64,000 nucleotides of DNA, taken from assembly GCA_015057585.1 (NCBI GenBank), contig SVEF01000005.1, positions 62,001-126,000 on the forward strand, given 5' to 3'. Numbering within the stretch: the stretch's first letter is position 1; each line of letters begins with the position of its first letter. Positions 1 through 8,200 of the stretch are shown in pieces. The stretch is from Lachnospiraceae bacterium. Lineage in GTDB: Bacteria > Bacillota > Clostridia > Lachnospirales > Lachnospiraceae. A program made the translations under genes and the position numbers. The notes under the pieces are model-generated. The model was not told where the DNA came from. It ran no database searches and worked only from the letters and a program-made list of their open reading frames with translations.

Positions 1-1
1 G

Positions 2-142
2 CTGTTGGAAGAGCAGACGCTCGGCATGGCGTATGTTCCTTGGCAGACCTTCGGAACCATGTACCCGATGCAGCAGGGACTGAACAGAGGTACGATGTTC
101 CCGTGTCTGGATTTCGATTTCATGGGAAGGAGATGTAACTGA
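2..142 (+). CDS. cotJA: Spore coat protein CotJA, C-terminal part (5' end outside window)
   Basis: An open frame enters from the left edge and ends in TGA at 140-142, giving 46 residues. It contains the LGMAYVPWQ segment and a C-terminal DFDFMGRRC, as expected of the short CotJA spore coat proteins. CotJA is usually encoded first in a cotJABC operon made in the mother cell during sporulation. Here the stop overlaps the ATG of the next gene by one base (TGATG), which implies translational coupling. The start codon and promoter, normally SigE-dependent, lie outside the window. The assignment rests mainly on the residual motif and the gene order. Confidence 0.85.
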   Translation: MLEEQTLGMAYVPWQTFGTMYPMQQGLNRGTMFPCLDFDFMGRRCN

Positions 143-390
143 TGGCTGTGTATCATAACGCTTTACTGATGAGAATCAATGAACTTAGCTTTGCAATGGA
201 TGAGTTACGTCTGTTTTTGGATACCCATCCGGATTGCAGGGAGGCGCTGGCGCAGTATAACGAACTGCAGCGGCAGAGAATGGCAGTCGTAGCAGAGTAT
301 GAGGCAAAGTATGGTCCGCTCAGTTCCTACGGAAATCCGAATTGTGACAATTGGGATTGGGGAACCAGACCTTGGCCATGGCAGAACTAA
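142..390 (+). CDS. cotJB: Spore coat protein CotJB
   Basis: An 82-residue protein of normal CotJB length, starting one base before the end of cotJA. The N-terminal half is helical (LSFAMDELRLFLDTHPDC). The C-terminal end is aromatic and Asn-rich with repeated Tyr, Trp and Asn-Pro, typical of CotJB. The protein is part of the CotJ complex in the spore coat, and its molecular activity is not well defined. The AGGAGA ribosome site lies inside the end of cotJA. Position between cotJA and cotJC makes the call secure. Confidence 0.92.
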   Translation: MAVYHNALLMRINELSFAMDELRLFLDTHPDCREALAQYNELQRQRMAVVAEYEAKYGPLSSYGNPNCDNWDWGTRPWPWQN

Positions 391-411
391 TCAGGAAAGG
401 AGAACGAGGTT

Positions 412-1008
412 ATGTGGAGTTATGAGAAAAGATTACAGTATCCGGTAAATATCAACTTTACCAATCCGAAGCTTGCCCAGGTGATTCTTTCCCAGTTTGG
501 CGGTCCGGACGGAGAAAATGCAGCAGCAAGCCGGTACCTGTCCCAGCGTTATGCCATGCCGTATCATAATGTGGCGGGAATTTTAACGGATATCGGAACG
601 GAGGAGATGGCGCATGAGGAAATGGTAGCAACCATTGTGCATCAGCTGACCAAGAACCTGACACCGGAGCAGATTGAGGGTACGCCGTTTGCGAATTACT
701 ACGTTGACCATACAACGGGGATTTATCATGCGGCGGCAAGCGGTGTTCCGTACACGGCGGCGTATTACCAGTCAAAGGGAGATCCGATTACAGATTTGAT
801 GGAAGATATGGCAGCAGAGCAGAAGGCAAGAACAACATACGACAATATTCTGCGTCTGGTACACGATCCGGAGGTGTGTGACCCAATCCGTTTCCTGCGC
901 GAGAGAGAAATCGTGCATTTCCAGAGATTCGGTGAAGCACTCCGCAGTGTACAGGATCGGTTAAACAGCAAGAACTTCTATGCATTAAACCCTGCCTTTG
1001 ACAAATAA
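412..1008 (+). CDS. cotJC: Spore coat protein CotJC, manganese-catalase family
   Basis: A 198-residue protein of the CotJC/Mn-catalase family. It is a ferritin-like four-helix fold that would carry a dinuclear manganese site and break down hydrogen peroxide at the spore surface. Acidic and histidine pairs typical of the metal site can be read: the EEMAHEEM segment near residue 65-72, later AAEQKARTTYDN, and REREIVHFQRFGE near the C-terminus. An AGGAGA ribosome site precedes the ATG, 21 nt after cotJB, so the three genes form one operon. The catalase activity is inferred from family membership. Confidence 0.93.
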   Translation: MWSYEKRLQYPVNINFTNPKLAQVILSQFGGPDGENAAASRYLSQRYAMPYHNVAGILTDIGTEEMAHEEMVATIVHQLTKNLTPEQIEGTPFANYYVDHTTGIYHAAASGVPYTAAYYQSKGDPITDLMEDMAAEQKARTTYDNILRLVHDPEVCDPIRFLREREIVHFQRFGEALRSVQDRLNSKNFYALNPAFDK

Positions 1009-1014
1009 AACGAA

Positions 1015-1043
1015 TTGACAGATGGACGCAGAACAGTTATTAT
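1015..1043 (+). promoter_or_regulatory. SigA-type promoter for the VanZ-like gene
   Basis: TTGACA (1015-1020) and TATTAT (1038-1043) are separated by 17 bases, 40 nt before the chosen start codon. This gives the downstream gene its own vegetative promoter, apart from the sporulation operon. Confidence 0.7.
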
Positions 1044-1082
1044 GGTTTATATACGGGGTTAGTCTTAGAAAGGACGATGTGG

Positions 1083-1961
1083 ATGAATCGAAGGAATGTA
1101 TTGGGAAACCGAATTGAAGAGAGTAAAACCTTTTGGGTTATTCTGATTAGTATATTGATAACGGGAATTCAGTTTGCAGTGTATCATTTTGTAAGTGGTG
1201 GCTGGTTTGGAATTTTGCTGGCGGTAGTTTGTATGTTGGTTGGCAGTGTGCTGGTGCACTTCATTACAAAGGAGCAGGAGGAATTGGCGGGATATCTTTT
1301 GGTCCCGTGTGTGTTTTCAGGAAGTATGGGACTGTTGCTTCCGCATGCGGAAATTCCGTTTTTTCCGGAAAGTGAGACCGCATTGTTGGGATGCCTGTTT
1401 TCTTTTCTCGTACCTGTTCTTTACTCGGTAATTTACACTTTGGCAAACGGAACTAGTGAACTTGCAGGATTTGCAAAGTTTTATCTTCGAGCTACCGTAT
1501 TCTTTTATGTAGTCTATTTCGGACTGATGGTTTACGGTGCATTTTTTAATCAGATTGTGGCAGAAAACGGAAATTATACACAGTGGATTCCGTTTGCAAC
1601 CTTTGCGGCTTTGGTAGACGGTGTGATGAAAGATGCCATTTCCATTTGGCGCGTGACGGAGTTTTTGCTAAATCGTGTTGTTTTCTTTTTACCGTATGGT
1701 TTTTTTGTGGCAATGCTTTGCAGAAAACTGCATGGTGTCATCCGGATTCTTTTGCTGGTGATTCTTCCTGTGTTATTGGAGGCAGTTCAACTGGCATTTC
1801 ACTGGGGAACCTGTGATGTAGACGATGTACTGTTTCGAATCATCGGAGGGCTGCTCGGATTTATCGGATTTCTGGCATTTGATGCCCTGTTCCAGCGGTT
1901 TACCGCACGTCATTTTGACGGAAGTGAGATTAATAGAGATTATTACGGAAGAAAAATTTGA
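1083..1961 (+). CDS. VanZ-like family membrane protein
   Basis: About 292 residues with roughly eight hydrophobic segments. The C-terminal third matches the VanZ-like pattern: NRVVFFLPYGFF, then LLEAVQLAFHWGTCDVDDVLF with the paired acidic residues, then a glycine-rich IIGGLLGFIGF. VanZ was first found as a low-level teicoplanin resistance protein, but most chromosomal members have no known substrate. An in-frame ATG also lies at 1077. I prefer 1083 because AAGGA at 1070-1074 is then 8 nt away instead of 2. The gene ends against a bidirectional terminator shared with the convergent YitT gene. Confidence 0.75.
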   Translation: MNRRNVLGNRIEESKTFWVILISILITGIQFAVYHFVSGGWFGILLAVVCMLVGSVLVHFITKEQEELAGYLLVPCVFSGSMGLLLPHAEIPFFPESETALLGCLFSFLVPVLYSVIYTLANGTSELAGFAKFYLRATVFFYVVYFGLMVYGAFFNQIVAENGNYTQWIPFATFAALVDGVMKDAISIWRVTEFLLNRVVFFLPYGFFVAMLCRKLHGVIRILLLVILPVLLEAVQLAFHWGTCDVDDVLFRIIGGLLGFIGFLAFDALFQRFTARHFDGSEINRDYYGRKI

Positions 1962-1976
1962 GCGCATTTGAAAAAT

Positions 1977-2009
1977 AAAAAGCCGTGTCCGGTTTGGACG
2001 CGGCTTTTT
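1977..2009. terminator. Bidirectional intrinsic terminator
   Basis: A GC-rich hairpin (AGCCGTGTCC / GGACGCGGCT, loop GGTTT) is flanked by A and T runs on both sides. It serves the VanZ-like gene on + and the YitT gene on the minus strand. Confidence 0.9.
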
Positions 2010-2028
2010 GAATTCCGGGTGTGGGATA

Positions 2029-2895
2029 TCAGGTCAATCCCCGGAAACCTCTTCCGATGATTTCACTGGTATTGGTAATCAGAATGAATGCACCCGGCTG
2101 AGCATGTTTGATAAACTGTCTTAACTGGACTGCCTGGGACCGGTTCATTACGGTCAGAACCACTTTCTTCCCCTGACCGGAGAAGGCTCCGGTTGCATCA
2201 CAGACAGTAGCGCTGCGCTTTAATGTGTGCACGATATAATCACTGATTTCTGCGGCATCATCACAGATCACGGTAAAATATTTACAGAGGTTCATGCTTT
2301 CAATTACCATGTCCACCACGGTAGATTTTAAAATCAGACCGAGGAAGGAAAGAAGACCTGTCTGCATACCAAAGGTCGGAAAAGCAAGTAAGGTTAAAAT
2401 TACATCGGAAAGAAACAGGGCCTGTCCGATATCAAAAGAAGAAAACTTTTTTAAAATCATGGCTACGATGTCGGTGCCTCCGGTGGAACCGCCGACATTA
2501 AATAAAATAGCTGCACCGACTGCAGGAAGCCCGACGGCAAAGGCAAGCTCCAATACCGGTTGGTCCGTAAACGGTGCGGACATCGGATAGATGACCTCCA
2601 GAAGTTGCAGGGAAAGGGAAAGAAGTAAGCTTCCGTAGATGGTTTTAATACCAAAATCCTTTCCGATAACAATCATTCCGATGACAAGGAGTATGGAGTT
2701 TACAATGGTAACAATTGTGGCAGAACTTAACGCACCACCGCACAAATCACTGACAATCATGGCGAGACCGGTAACACCGCCAATGGCGAAGTTGTTTGGA
2801 AATTTAAAAAAGTAGACACCGATAACGACAAGAAGTACGCCGGCGGTCATAAGAAAATATTCTTTTAAAACAGTATGTATTTTATTCTTTTGCAT
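2029..2895 (-). CDS. YitT family membrane protein (DUF2179 C-terminal domain)
   Basis: A 288-residue protein with five or six membrane spans followed by a soluble C-terminal domain, the YitT/YpjC layout. Typical segments are FPNNFAIGGVTGLAMI near the N-terminus and NVGGSTGGTDIVAMILKKF in the middle. The tail GRGFRGL ends the DUF2179 domain. Family members are sometimes linked to nucleotide binding or transport, but the function is not established. The start at 2895 is chosen because GGGGGAG lies 7 nt upstream on the minus strand, so 11 further in-frame codons upstream are probably untranslated. Its promoter overlaps that of nagA. Confidence 0.85.
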   Translation of the reverse strand: MQKNKIHTVLKEYFLMTAGVLLVVIGVYFFKFPNNFAIGGVTGLAMIVSDLCGGALSSATIVTIVNSILLVIGMIVIGKDFGIKTIYGSLLLSLSLQLLEVIYPMSAPFTDQPVLELAFAVGLPAVGAAILFNVGGSTGGTDIVAMILKKFSSFDIGQALFLSDVILTLLAFPTFGMQTGLLSFLGLILKSTVVDMVIESMNLCKYFTVICDDAAEISDYIVHTLKRSATVCDATGAFSGQGKKVVLTVMNRSQAVQLRQFIKHAQPGAFILITNTSEIIGRGFRGLT

Positions 2896-2914
2896 GTTAG
2901 GACTCCCCCATGTT

Positions 2915-2943
2915 TTGATAAAAATCATTTCTTATATTATAGT
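2915..2943 (+). promoter_or_regulatory. SigA-type promoter toward nagA
   Basis: TTGATA (2915-2920) and TATAGT (2938-2943) have 17-base spacing. Its -10 overlaps the -10 of the opposite promoter, so the two cannot be occupied together. Confidence 0.6.
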
Positions 2944-2964
2944 AGTATGGGAGAAAGGTTTCAA
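2936..2964 (-). promoter_or_regulatory. SigA-type promoter toward the YitT gene
   Basis: Read on the minus strand, TTGAAA (2959-2964) and TATAAT (2936-2941) are 17 bases apart. The -10 shares four bases with the -10 of the nagA promoter. Confidence 0.7.
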
Positions 2965-3031
2965 TAGAATTTTTTTAATAACGATGTTATTATACAAAGA
3001 AGAAGGACAATTTGTTTGGGAGGGCAGAGTT

Positions 3032-4210
3032 ATGCTGATAAGAGACGGATTAGTATTTTTAGGTGGTGAATATGTCAGAAGGGATCTCAGGGTAAGTGAA
3101 GGGGTGTTTTTGCAGATAGAGGAACCCGGAACACTTGGAGCATCCGAAGGAGAAGAGGTGCTGGAGGCATTCGGCAAGAAGATTTTACCGGGGCTGGTGG
3201 ATATCCATACACACGGAAGAGCGGGGGAGGATTTCAGCTTTGCGGACGAAGCCGTGTTAAAGAAACTGTGTGCTTCCTATGCGGCAGACGGTGTTACTGC
3301 GGTGCTTGCCACTACCATGACCAATGAGCCGGAGACGATGAAGCGTTCCATGGCAGCGATTGCGGCGTTTTGTGAGGAACAGGCAACCACAGGGGCGGAA
3401 GGCGCAAGAGTATTCGGTGTGCATGCAGAAGGTCCGTTTCTCGGAGAAAAGAAAAAGGGTGCACATGATGCCGCATATTTATGGGAAGCGGATGCAGAGA
3501 AATATGAAGAGTTGTTTGCAGCCTGTGGTGGGACGTTACGTCTGCTTGCCATTGATCCGGAACTGGACGGAGCAGAAACACTGATACATAGATGCAAAGA
3601 AGACGGGGTTACCGTATCGCTTGCACATACGGCATGCGGATATGATACGGCCTGCGAGGCGGCAGAGTGGGGCGCTGACCATGTGACGCATTTGTTTAAT
3701 GCCATGCAGCCGCTTCATCACAGGGAACCGGGACTGATCGGTGCGGCGGTAGACAAGGGAATGTATGTGGAGCTGATTTGTGACGGCATCCATCTGCATC
3801 CGGCAATCATTCGCATGATGTTTGCCCTGTGTCCGGAAAAGGTTCTTTTGATTTCGGATTCCATGCAGGCGGCAGGACTTTCGGACGGAGAATACGAGCT
3901 TGGCGGAATTAAGGTATATGTAAAAGACGGAAAGGCGACGCAGGCAGACGGAACGATTGCCGGTTCGACCATCAGTGTTTATGACGCTGTGGTGAATGCC
4001 ATCCGTTTCGGGGTGCCGGAGGAGCAGGCGGTGCTTTCTGCAACCTATCTCCCGGCAAAATCCGTCGGGCTGGAAAATGAAACCGGCAGCATCGAATGTG
4101 GCCGTGCAGCGGACTTTATTGTAGTCGATGCGGACTGGAATCTGGAGGCAGTGTATATCGGAGGAAAATTTATTAAAAAAATTTTTAAAAGAAGTGTAAC
4201 CTTTTTTTGA
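3032..4210 (+). CDS. nagA: N-acetylglucosamine-6-phosphate deacetylase
   Basis: A 392-residue amidohydrolase. It removes acetate from GlcNAc-6-phosphate to give glucosamine-6-phosphate, feeding amino-sugar catabolism and cell-wall recycling in the cytoplasm. Family signatures run in order: DIHTHGRAGEDF (metal-binding HxH), HAEGPFL, SLAHTACGYD, THLFNAMQPLHHREPG, the catalytic-Asp segment ISDSMQAAG, and DGTIAGSTISV. The start is placed at 3032 because GGGAGGG lies about 7 nt upstream. The frame is open further upstream, but that part overlaps the promoters. No nagB or sugar transporter is adjacent. Confidence 0.95.
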   Translation: MLIRDGLVFLGGEYVRRDLRVSEGVFLQIEEPGTLGASEGEEVLEAFGKKILPGLVDIHTHGRAGEDFSFADEAVLKKLCASYAADGVTAVLATTMTNEPETMKRSMAAIAAFCEEQATTGAEGARVFGVHAEGPFLGEKKKGAHDAAYLWEADAEKYEELFAACGGTLRLLAIDPELDGAETLIHRCKEDGVTVSLAHTACGYDTACEAAEWGADHVTHLFNAMQPLHHREPGLIGAAVDKGMYVELICDGIHLHPAIIRMMFALCPEKVLLISDSMQAAGLSDGEYELGGIKVYVKDGKATQADGTIAGSTISVYDAVVNAIRFGVPEEQAVLSATYLPAKSVGLENETGSIECGRAADFIVVDADWNLEAVYIGGKFIKKIFKRSVTFF

Positions 4211-4253
4211 TTTGCACGAATAAGGAGTGTAAGTCAAAAAACAGAGAGAAAAG

Positions 4254-4281
4254 ATGCCCCTGTTTTTGCAGGGGCATTTTT
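4254..4281 (+). terminator. Intrinsic terminator after nagA
   Basis: A perfect 9-bp stem, ATGCCCCTG / CAGGGGCAT, with a TTTTTG loop followed by a T run. Confidence 0.9.
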
Positions 4282-4303
4282 AAAAGAAAAGGAGATAATA
4301 TTC

Positions 4304-5449
4304 ATGAGAAAGAGTTTTTTAGTAGCAGTAGCAACCATTGCAGCAGTAACCATGCTTACCGCATGCGGCAACAATAACAACGGTGATACAACACCTACCC
4401 CAACCCCTACCACACAGGCAACGCCAACGAATCCTGACAGAGGTGACGGTCCTTCCACTCCTGCTCCAACACAGGGTGCAGAAGCAACTCCTGCTCCGAC
4501 AGTGGATCACAAGCAGATGGTAAACAACATTCATCAGGCAGTACAGGAAGCGTACGGCAGCTTCTATGCTCCAAGCATGCAGATGCAGGCAGATGAGTTC
4601 TATATGGCAGACACCTTAAAGTTAGATGCTTCCTGGTACGATGAAGCAATCGTTGAAGTAATGGGCATGGCAGTGATTCCGGATACCTTCATTATCATTC
4701 ATCCGACCGAGGGCAATCTTGAGAACGTAAAGAATGCAATGGAAGCTTATAAGACAACTTTAACAGAAAACGCATGGTACCCAACTACCGTAACACGTTC
4801 CCAGGGTGCACAGACCGGCGTGGTTGGTGAATATGTATACTTTGTAGTACTTACTTCTTCCGTAAACGATATGGAATACACGGACGAAGCAGCTCTGATT
4901 GCAGCTTGTAAGGAAAACACACAGCTTGCAGTGGATACCATCACTGGCGTGGTAAACGGCGATATCGTAGTAACTCCTTGGACAGAGACACAGAAGATTC
5001 GTGCTGCTATCATGAAGGCATATGCAGACAAGTATTTCCCAAATGTACAGGTGCAGGATGATCCGGCTTACATGCAGGAACTCTTAAAGTTAGATGCTTC
5101 CTGGTATGATGAAGCAGTTGTTGAAATTCCGATGATTGGCGCAAACGCAGATAAGCTCATCTTAATCCATGCAACCGAAGGTAACCTGGAAAATGTAAAG
5201 GCTGCACTGGAAGCTCACAAGCAGTCCCTGATTGAGGACTCCATGCAGTATCCGATGAACAAGCCTCGTGTGCAGACTGCCTGGGTAGTAACCGTTGGTG
5301 ATTACGCAATCTTCTCCATCCTTGGCGGTGCAGTAGATAATCCGGAAGAAATGGGCATCTACTCCGATGAAGATTTATTGATGTACTATGAGTCCCAGAA
5401 CAGCAATGCGGAATGGGCAGTAAGAGGATACCTTGGTATCTGGGAGTAA
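4304..5449 (+). CDS. Lipoprotein with two DUF4358-like repeats
   Basis: A 381-residue exported lipoprotein. The signal peptide ends in the lipobox LTAC (Cys21) and a Thr-Pro-rich linker follows to about residue 65. The rest is two tandem copies of one domain of roughly 140 residues. Both contain LKLDASWYDEA, then an acidic strand, then EGNLENVK with Ala and His/Tyr-rich helices, matching the pattern of DUF4358 lipoproteins common in Lachnospiraceae. The function is unknown, and the domain name is assigned from memory of the pattern. AAGGAG precedes the ATG. The gene lies between two terminator or promoter regions and may be transcribed alone. Confidence 0.75.
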   Translation: MRKSFLVAVATIAAVTMLTACGNNNNGDTTPTPTPTTQATPTNPDRGDGPSTPAPTQGAEATPAPTVDHKQMVNNIHQAVQEAYGSFYAPSMQMQADEFYMADTLKLDASWYDEAIVEVMGMAVIPDTFIIIHPTEGNLENVKNAMEAYKTTLTENAWYPTTVTRSQGAQTGVVGEYVYFVVLTSSVNDMEYTDEAALIAACKENTQLAVDTITGVVNGDIVVTPWTETQKIRAAIMKAYADKYFPNVQVQDDPAYMQELLKLDASWYDEAVVEIPMIGANADKLILIHATEGNLENVKAALEAHKQSLIEDSMQYPMNKPRVQTAWVVTVGDYAIFSILGGAVDNPEEMGIYSDEDLLMYYESQNSNAEWAVRGYLGIWE

Positions 5450-5510
5450 TTTTTTACGACAGGATATTACTTAAGAAATAGTTCAGAAATTGATTGCCAT
5501 GCAAATCCGG

Positions 5511-5560
5511 TTGAAGTTACGTGTCGAATTGTGGTATGATATAAGTTAGCGGTAACTTAT
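5511..5560 (+). promoter_or_regulatory. SigA-type promoter with downstream palindrome, sigma-factor operon
   Basis: TTGAAG (5511-5516) and TATGAT (5535-5540) have 18-base spacing. The next bases, 5541-5560, are a perfect inverted repeat, ATAAGTTA-GCGG-TAACTTAT, covering the expected transcription start. It could be an operator or a 5'-end mRNA hairpin. Confidence 0.6.
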
Positions 5561-5588
5561 TCGACAGACAGATACTTGGAGGAATGGC

Positions 5589-6128
5589 ATGAACACAGAT
5601 GAAAAGGATTATTCCGATTTTCTAAACGGTGATAATAGTGGCTTTGAACGGCTCGTTATCCGTTATAAAGACGGATTAATCTATTATCTGAACCGAATCA
5701 TAAAGAATATGACAATTGCCGAAGACTTGGCACAGGACGCTTTTGTGGAGGTGTATGTCCACAAGGAGCGTTTTGTGCCGGGCAAGGCATCGTTTAAAAC
5801 ATACTTATATACTATCGGACATCACAAGGCAGTGGATTATGTGAGAAAGTCCGAGAGAGAGTACTTAACCGATTTTAGTGCAGAAGAAGAGAACAGTATG
5901 GGCAGCGTAAGCGGTCCGGAACTGCATGCGCTGGAGCAGGAGAACAAAGAAGAATTGTATCGGGCACTGGATGGCCTGAAAGAAGAATACCAAAGAGTTC
6001 TGGTACTGACAGAACTGGAAGGGATGAAATTAAAGGATGTGGCGGAGGTCATGGGAAAGACGGTTCCGCAGATAAAGGTGCTTGCACACCGTGCCAGAAA
6101 GGCACTCCTTTTATCCCTTAAGAAGTGA
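5589..6128 (+). CDS. ECF-type RNA polymerase sigma factor
   Basis: A 179-residue sigma-70 family protein with only regions 2 and 4. Region 2 holds DGLIYYLNRIIKNMTIAEDL and the FKTYLYTIGHHKAVDYVRK helix that contacts the -10. Region 4 holds the helix-turn-helix LTELEGMKLKDVAEVMGKTV with the following recognition helix. It directs RNA polymerase to a small regulon. GGAGG is 6 nt from the ATG. The stop overlaps the possible GTG start of the next gene, as in sigma/anti-sigma pairs. Its own promoter looks SigA-like rather than autoregulated. Confidence 0.93.
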   Translation: MNTDEKDYSDFLNGDNSGFERLVIRYKDGLIYYLNRIIKNMTIAEDLAQDAFVEVYVHKERFVPGKASFKTYLYTIGHHKAVDYVRKSEREYLTDFSAEEENSMGSVSGPELHALEQENKEELYRALDGLKEEYQRVLVLTELEGMKLKDVAEVMGKTVPQIKVLAHRARKALLLSLKK

Positions 6129-6136
6129 GAGGGAAT

Positions 6137-6733
6137 ATGAAGTCGAACGAAGAATTTATAGCGGGCATTTATGAAAAGGCCGCTTCTTATACAGAAGAAA
6201 AAGAAACCAAAATAATTCGTGTGAATTTTGCGGCAAGAGCAATGAAGGTTGCAGCAATGTTTGCCGTGTGCTTAGGGCTTGCAGGCGTTGGTGCGATGAC
6301 ACTTGGCAATTCCGGGAAGACGCCACAGGGTGGAAATGAGGGGATTGCGTTATCGTCGGAGGACAATGTACCGTTTGCTGTACCGGAACCAAGAATATTG
6401 CCGGAACTTTCCTATATGGACGGGGAAGTAGAATCCATTGATGCGGATCATAATGTGGTTTTCTTAAGATTACGTGATATGAATATGGAAGAAACACCTG
6501 CCTCCGAACGTGCGCTTGTTGTGGTGCGTTTTGCGGAAGGTGTGGAACTGATAGATAAGCTCTGCACGGGAATGCAGATTGAAGTGGGTGGTGCTACGTT
6601 TGAAAGCGGTTATTTGACTGTGGACGGAGAGTACACACTGCTTTTGGTAACAAGGGAACAGGATTTCTTTGTATGGTCGGAGAAATCTGAAAAATACGTC
6701 CGTCCGGACTTTATTTCGGATGAGAATGAGTAA
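6137..6733 (+). CDS. Putative membrane-anchored anti-sigma factor
   Basis: About 198 residues: a short polar N-terminus (about 30 residues), one membrane segment (AMFAVCLGLAGVGAMTL), and an extracytoplasmic beta-rich domain. The place directly behind an ECF sigma factor and the single-span layout suggest an anti-sigma factor. No zinc-binding HxxxCxxC motif is visible in the N-terminus, so the sigma-binding mode is unclear. A GTG at 6125 overlapping the sigma gene is an alternative start, and the ATG at 6137 has GAGAGGG just upstream. Calling it anti-sigma is inference from position and topology. Confidence 0.6.
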   Translation: MKSNEEFIAGIYEKAASYTEEKETKIIRVNFAARAMKVAAMFAVCLGLAGVGAMTLGNSGKTPQGGNEGIALSSEDNVPFAVPEPRILPELSYMDGEVESIDADHNVVFLRLRDMNMEETPASERALVVVRFAEGVELIDKLCTGMQIEVGGATFESGYLTVDGEYTLLLVTREQDFFVWSEKSEKYVRPDFISDENE

Positions 6734-6744
6734 AAGGTGACAAT

Positions 6745-8181
6745 ATGGTATTCAGTAGCTTGTTATTTATGTTCCGGTTTTTGCCGGTGGTGCTGATTTT
6801 GTATTTTCTGGCACCAAAGAAGCTGAGAAATTTTATACTGTTTATTGCGAGTCTTATTTTCTATGCGTGGGGTGAGCCGGTTTATGTGGTATTGATGATT
6901 TTTTCAACCATTGTAGACTTTACACATGGGGCTCTTGTGTATAAGTTAAAACAAGAAAATAAGATGGGAAAAGCAAGATTTGTGGTTGCCTCTTCCATGG
7001 TAATCAATCTGGCATTGCTTGGCTTTTTTAAGTATGCAGATTTTATTATTACAAACCTGAACTTGATTCCGGGAGTAGAGATTCCGCTTTTAAATCTTGC
7101 ACTTCCGATTGGTATTTCGTTCTATACGTTCCAGACGATGTCGTATACGATTGACGTATATCGTGGAGATGCGCTTCCGCAGAAGAATATCATTTCCTTT
7201 GGTGCGTATGTGGCATTGTTCCCACAGCTGATTGCAGGTCCTATCGTAGCGTATAATACGGTAGCTGAGCAGTTGGAGGGAAGAAAAGAAACGATGGACG
7301 ATTTTGCAACCGGCGCAATGCGTTTTATGACCGGCGTTGGCAAAAAGGTCTTACTTGCAAATAACATTGGCTTGCTTTGGGATATGATTAGTGCAAGAAA
7401 CGTCGGTGAGGTACCGGTGTTGATGGCATGGCTTGGTATTACTGCGTATGCATTCCAGATTTACTTTGACTTTTCGGGTTACTCCGATATGGCAATCGGT
7501 CTGGGCAAGATGTTCGGATTCCACTTCCTTGAGAACTTTAACTATCCGTACATCTCAAGAAGTATTACCGAGTTCTGGAGAAGATGGCACATGTCGTTAG
7601 GCAGTTGGTTCCGCTCTTATGTGTACATTCCTCTTGGCGGTAACCGTAAGGGATTAAAACTTCAGATGCGCAATATTGCCGTGGTATGGTTACTGACCGG
7701 TATCTGGCATGGTGCGAGCTGGAACTTCTTAATCTGGGGAATTTATTTTGGTGTATTTTTGATTTTAGAGAAATTCTTATGGCTGGATTTCCTTAAGAAA
7801 CACAAGATCTTCTCCCATGTATATACGATTTTCCTTGTTTGGATCGGCTGGGCAATCTTTGCGTTTGACAACATGACAAAGGGTGCACAGTATATCAAGG
7901 CGATGTTTGGTCTGACGGGTGCAGGCTTTGTCAATGCAGAAACATTATATTTATTATTAAGCTACGCAGTGATGCTGGTTGTACTTATTCTGGCAGCAAC
8001 GCCGTATCCGAAGATGCTTGCGGCAAAACTTGTAGATAAGATTGAGGGAATTAAGGCAAAAACAGCCGGCAGTGTGATTTCTGCAGTGCTGCAGTGTGTG
8101 TTTGTGGCGGCAGTGTTTATTATTTCGACTGCTTACTTAGTAGATGCAACGTATAATCCGTTTTTATATTTCCGTTTTTAG
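6745..8181 (+). CDS. MBOAT family O-acyltransferase (AlgI/DltB-like)
   Basis: A 478-residue polytopic membrane protein of the MBOAT family. It starts with the usual MVFSSLLFMFRFLPVVL, has QTMSYTIDVYRG and FPQLIAGPIV in the middle, and carries the catalytic region SITEFWRRWHMSLGSWFRSYVYIPLGG followed by LTGIWHGASWNFLIWG with the essential His. Such proteins move acyl, usually acetyl, groups across the membrane onto cell-surface polysaccharide or teichoic acid. It is 11 nt from the anti-sigma gene and 19 nt from the DHHW gene. The three are probably cotranscribed and make a surface-glycan acylation unit. Confidence 0.92.
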   Translation: MVFSSLLFMFRFLPVVLILYFLAPKKLRNFILFIASLIFYAWGEPVYVVLMIFSTIVDFTHGALVYKLKQENKMGKARFVVASSMVINLALLGFFKYADFIITNLNLIPGVEIPLLNLALPIGISFYTFQTMSYTIDVYRGDALPQKNIISFGAYVALFPQLIAGPIVAYNTVAEQLEGRKETMDDFATGAMRFMTGVGKKVLLANNIGLLWDMISARNVGEVPVLMAWLGITAYAFQIYFDFSGYSDMAIGLGKMFGFHFLENFNYPYISRSITEFWRRWHMSLGSWFRSYVYIPLGGNRKGLKLQMRNIAVVWLLTGIWHGASWNFLIWGIYFGVFLILEKFLWLDFLKKHKIFSHVYTIFLVWIGWAIFAFDNMTKGAQYIKAMFGLTGAGFVNAETLYLLLSYAVMLVVLILAATPYPKMLAAKLVDKIEGIKAKTAGSVISAVLQCVFVAAVFIISTAYLVDATYNPFLYFRF

Positions 8182-8200
8182 GCGGACAGTGAGAGGATAA

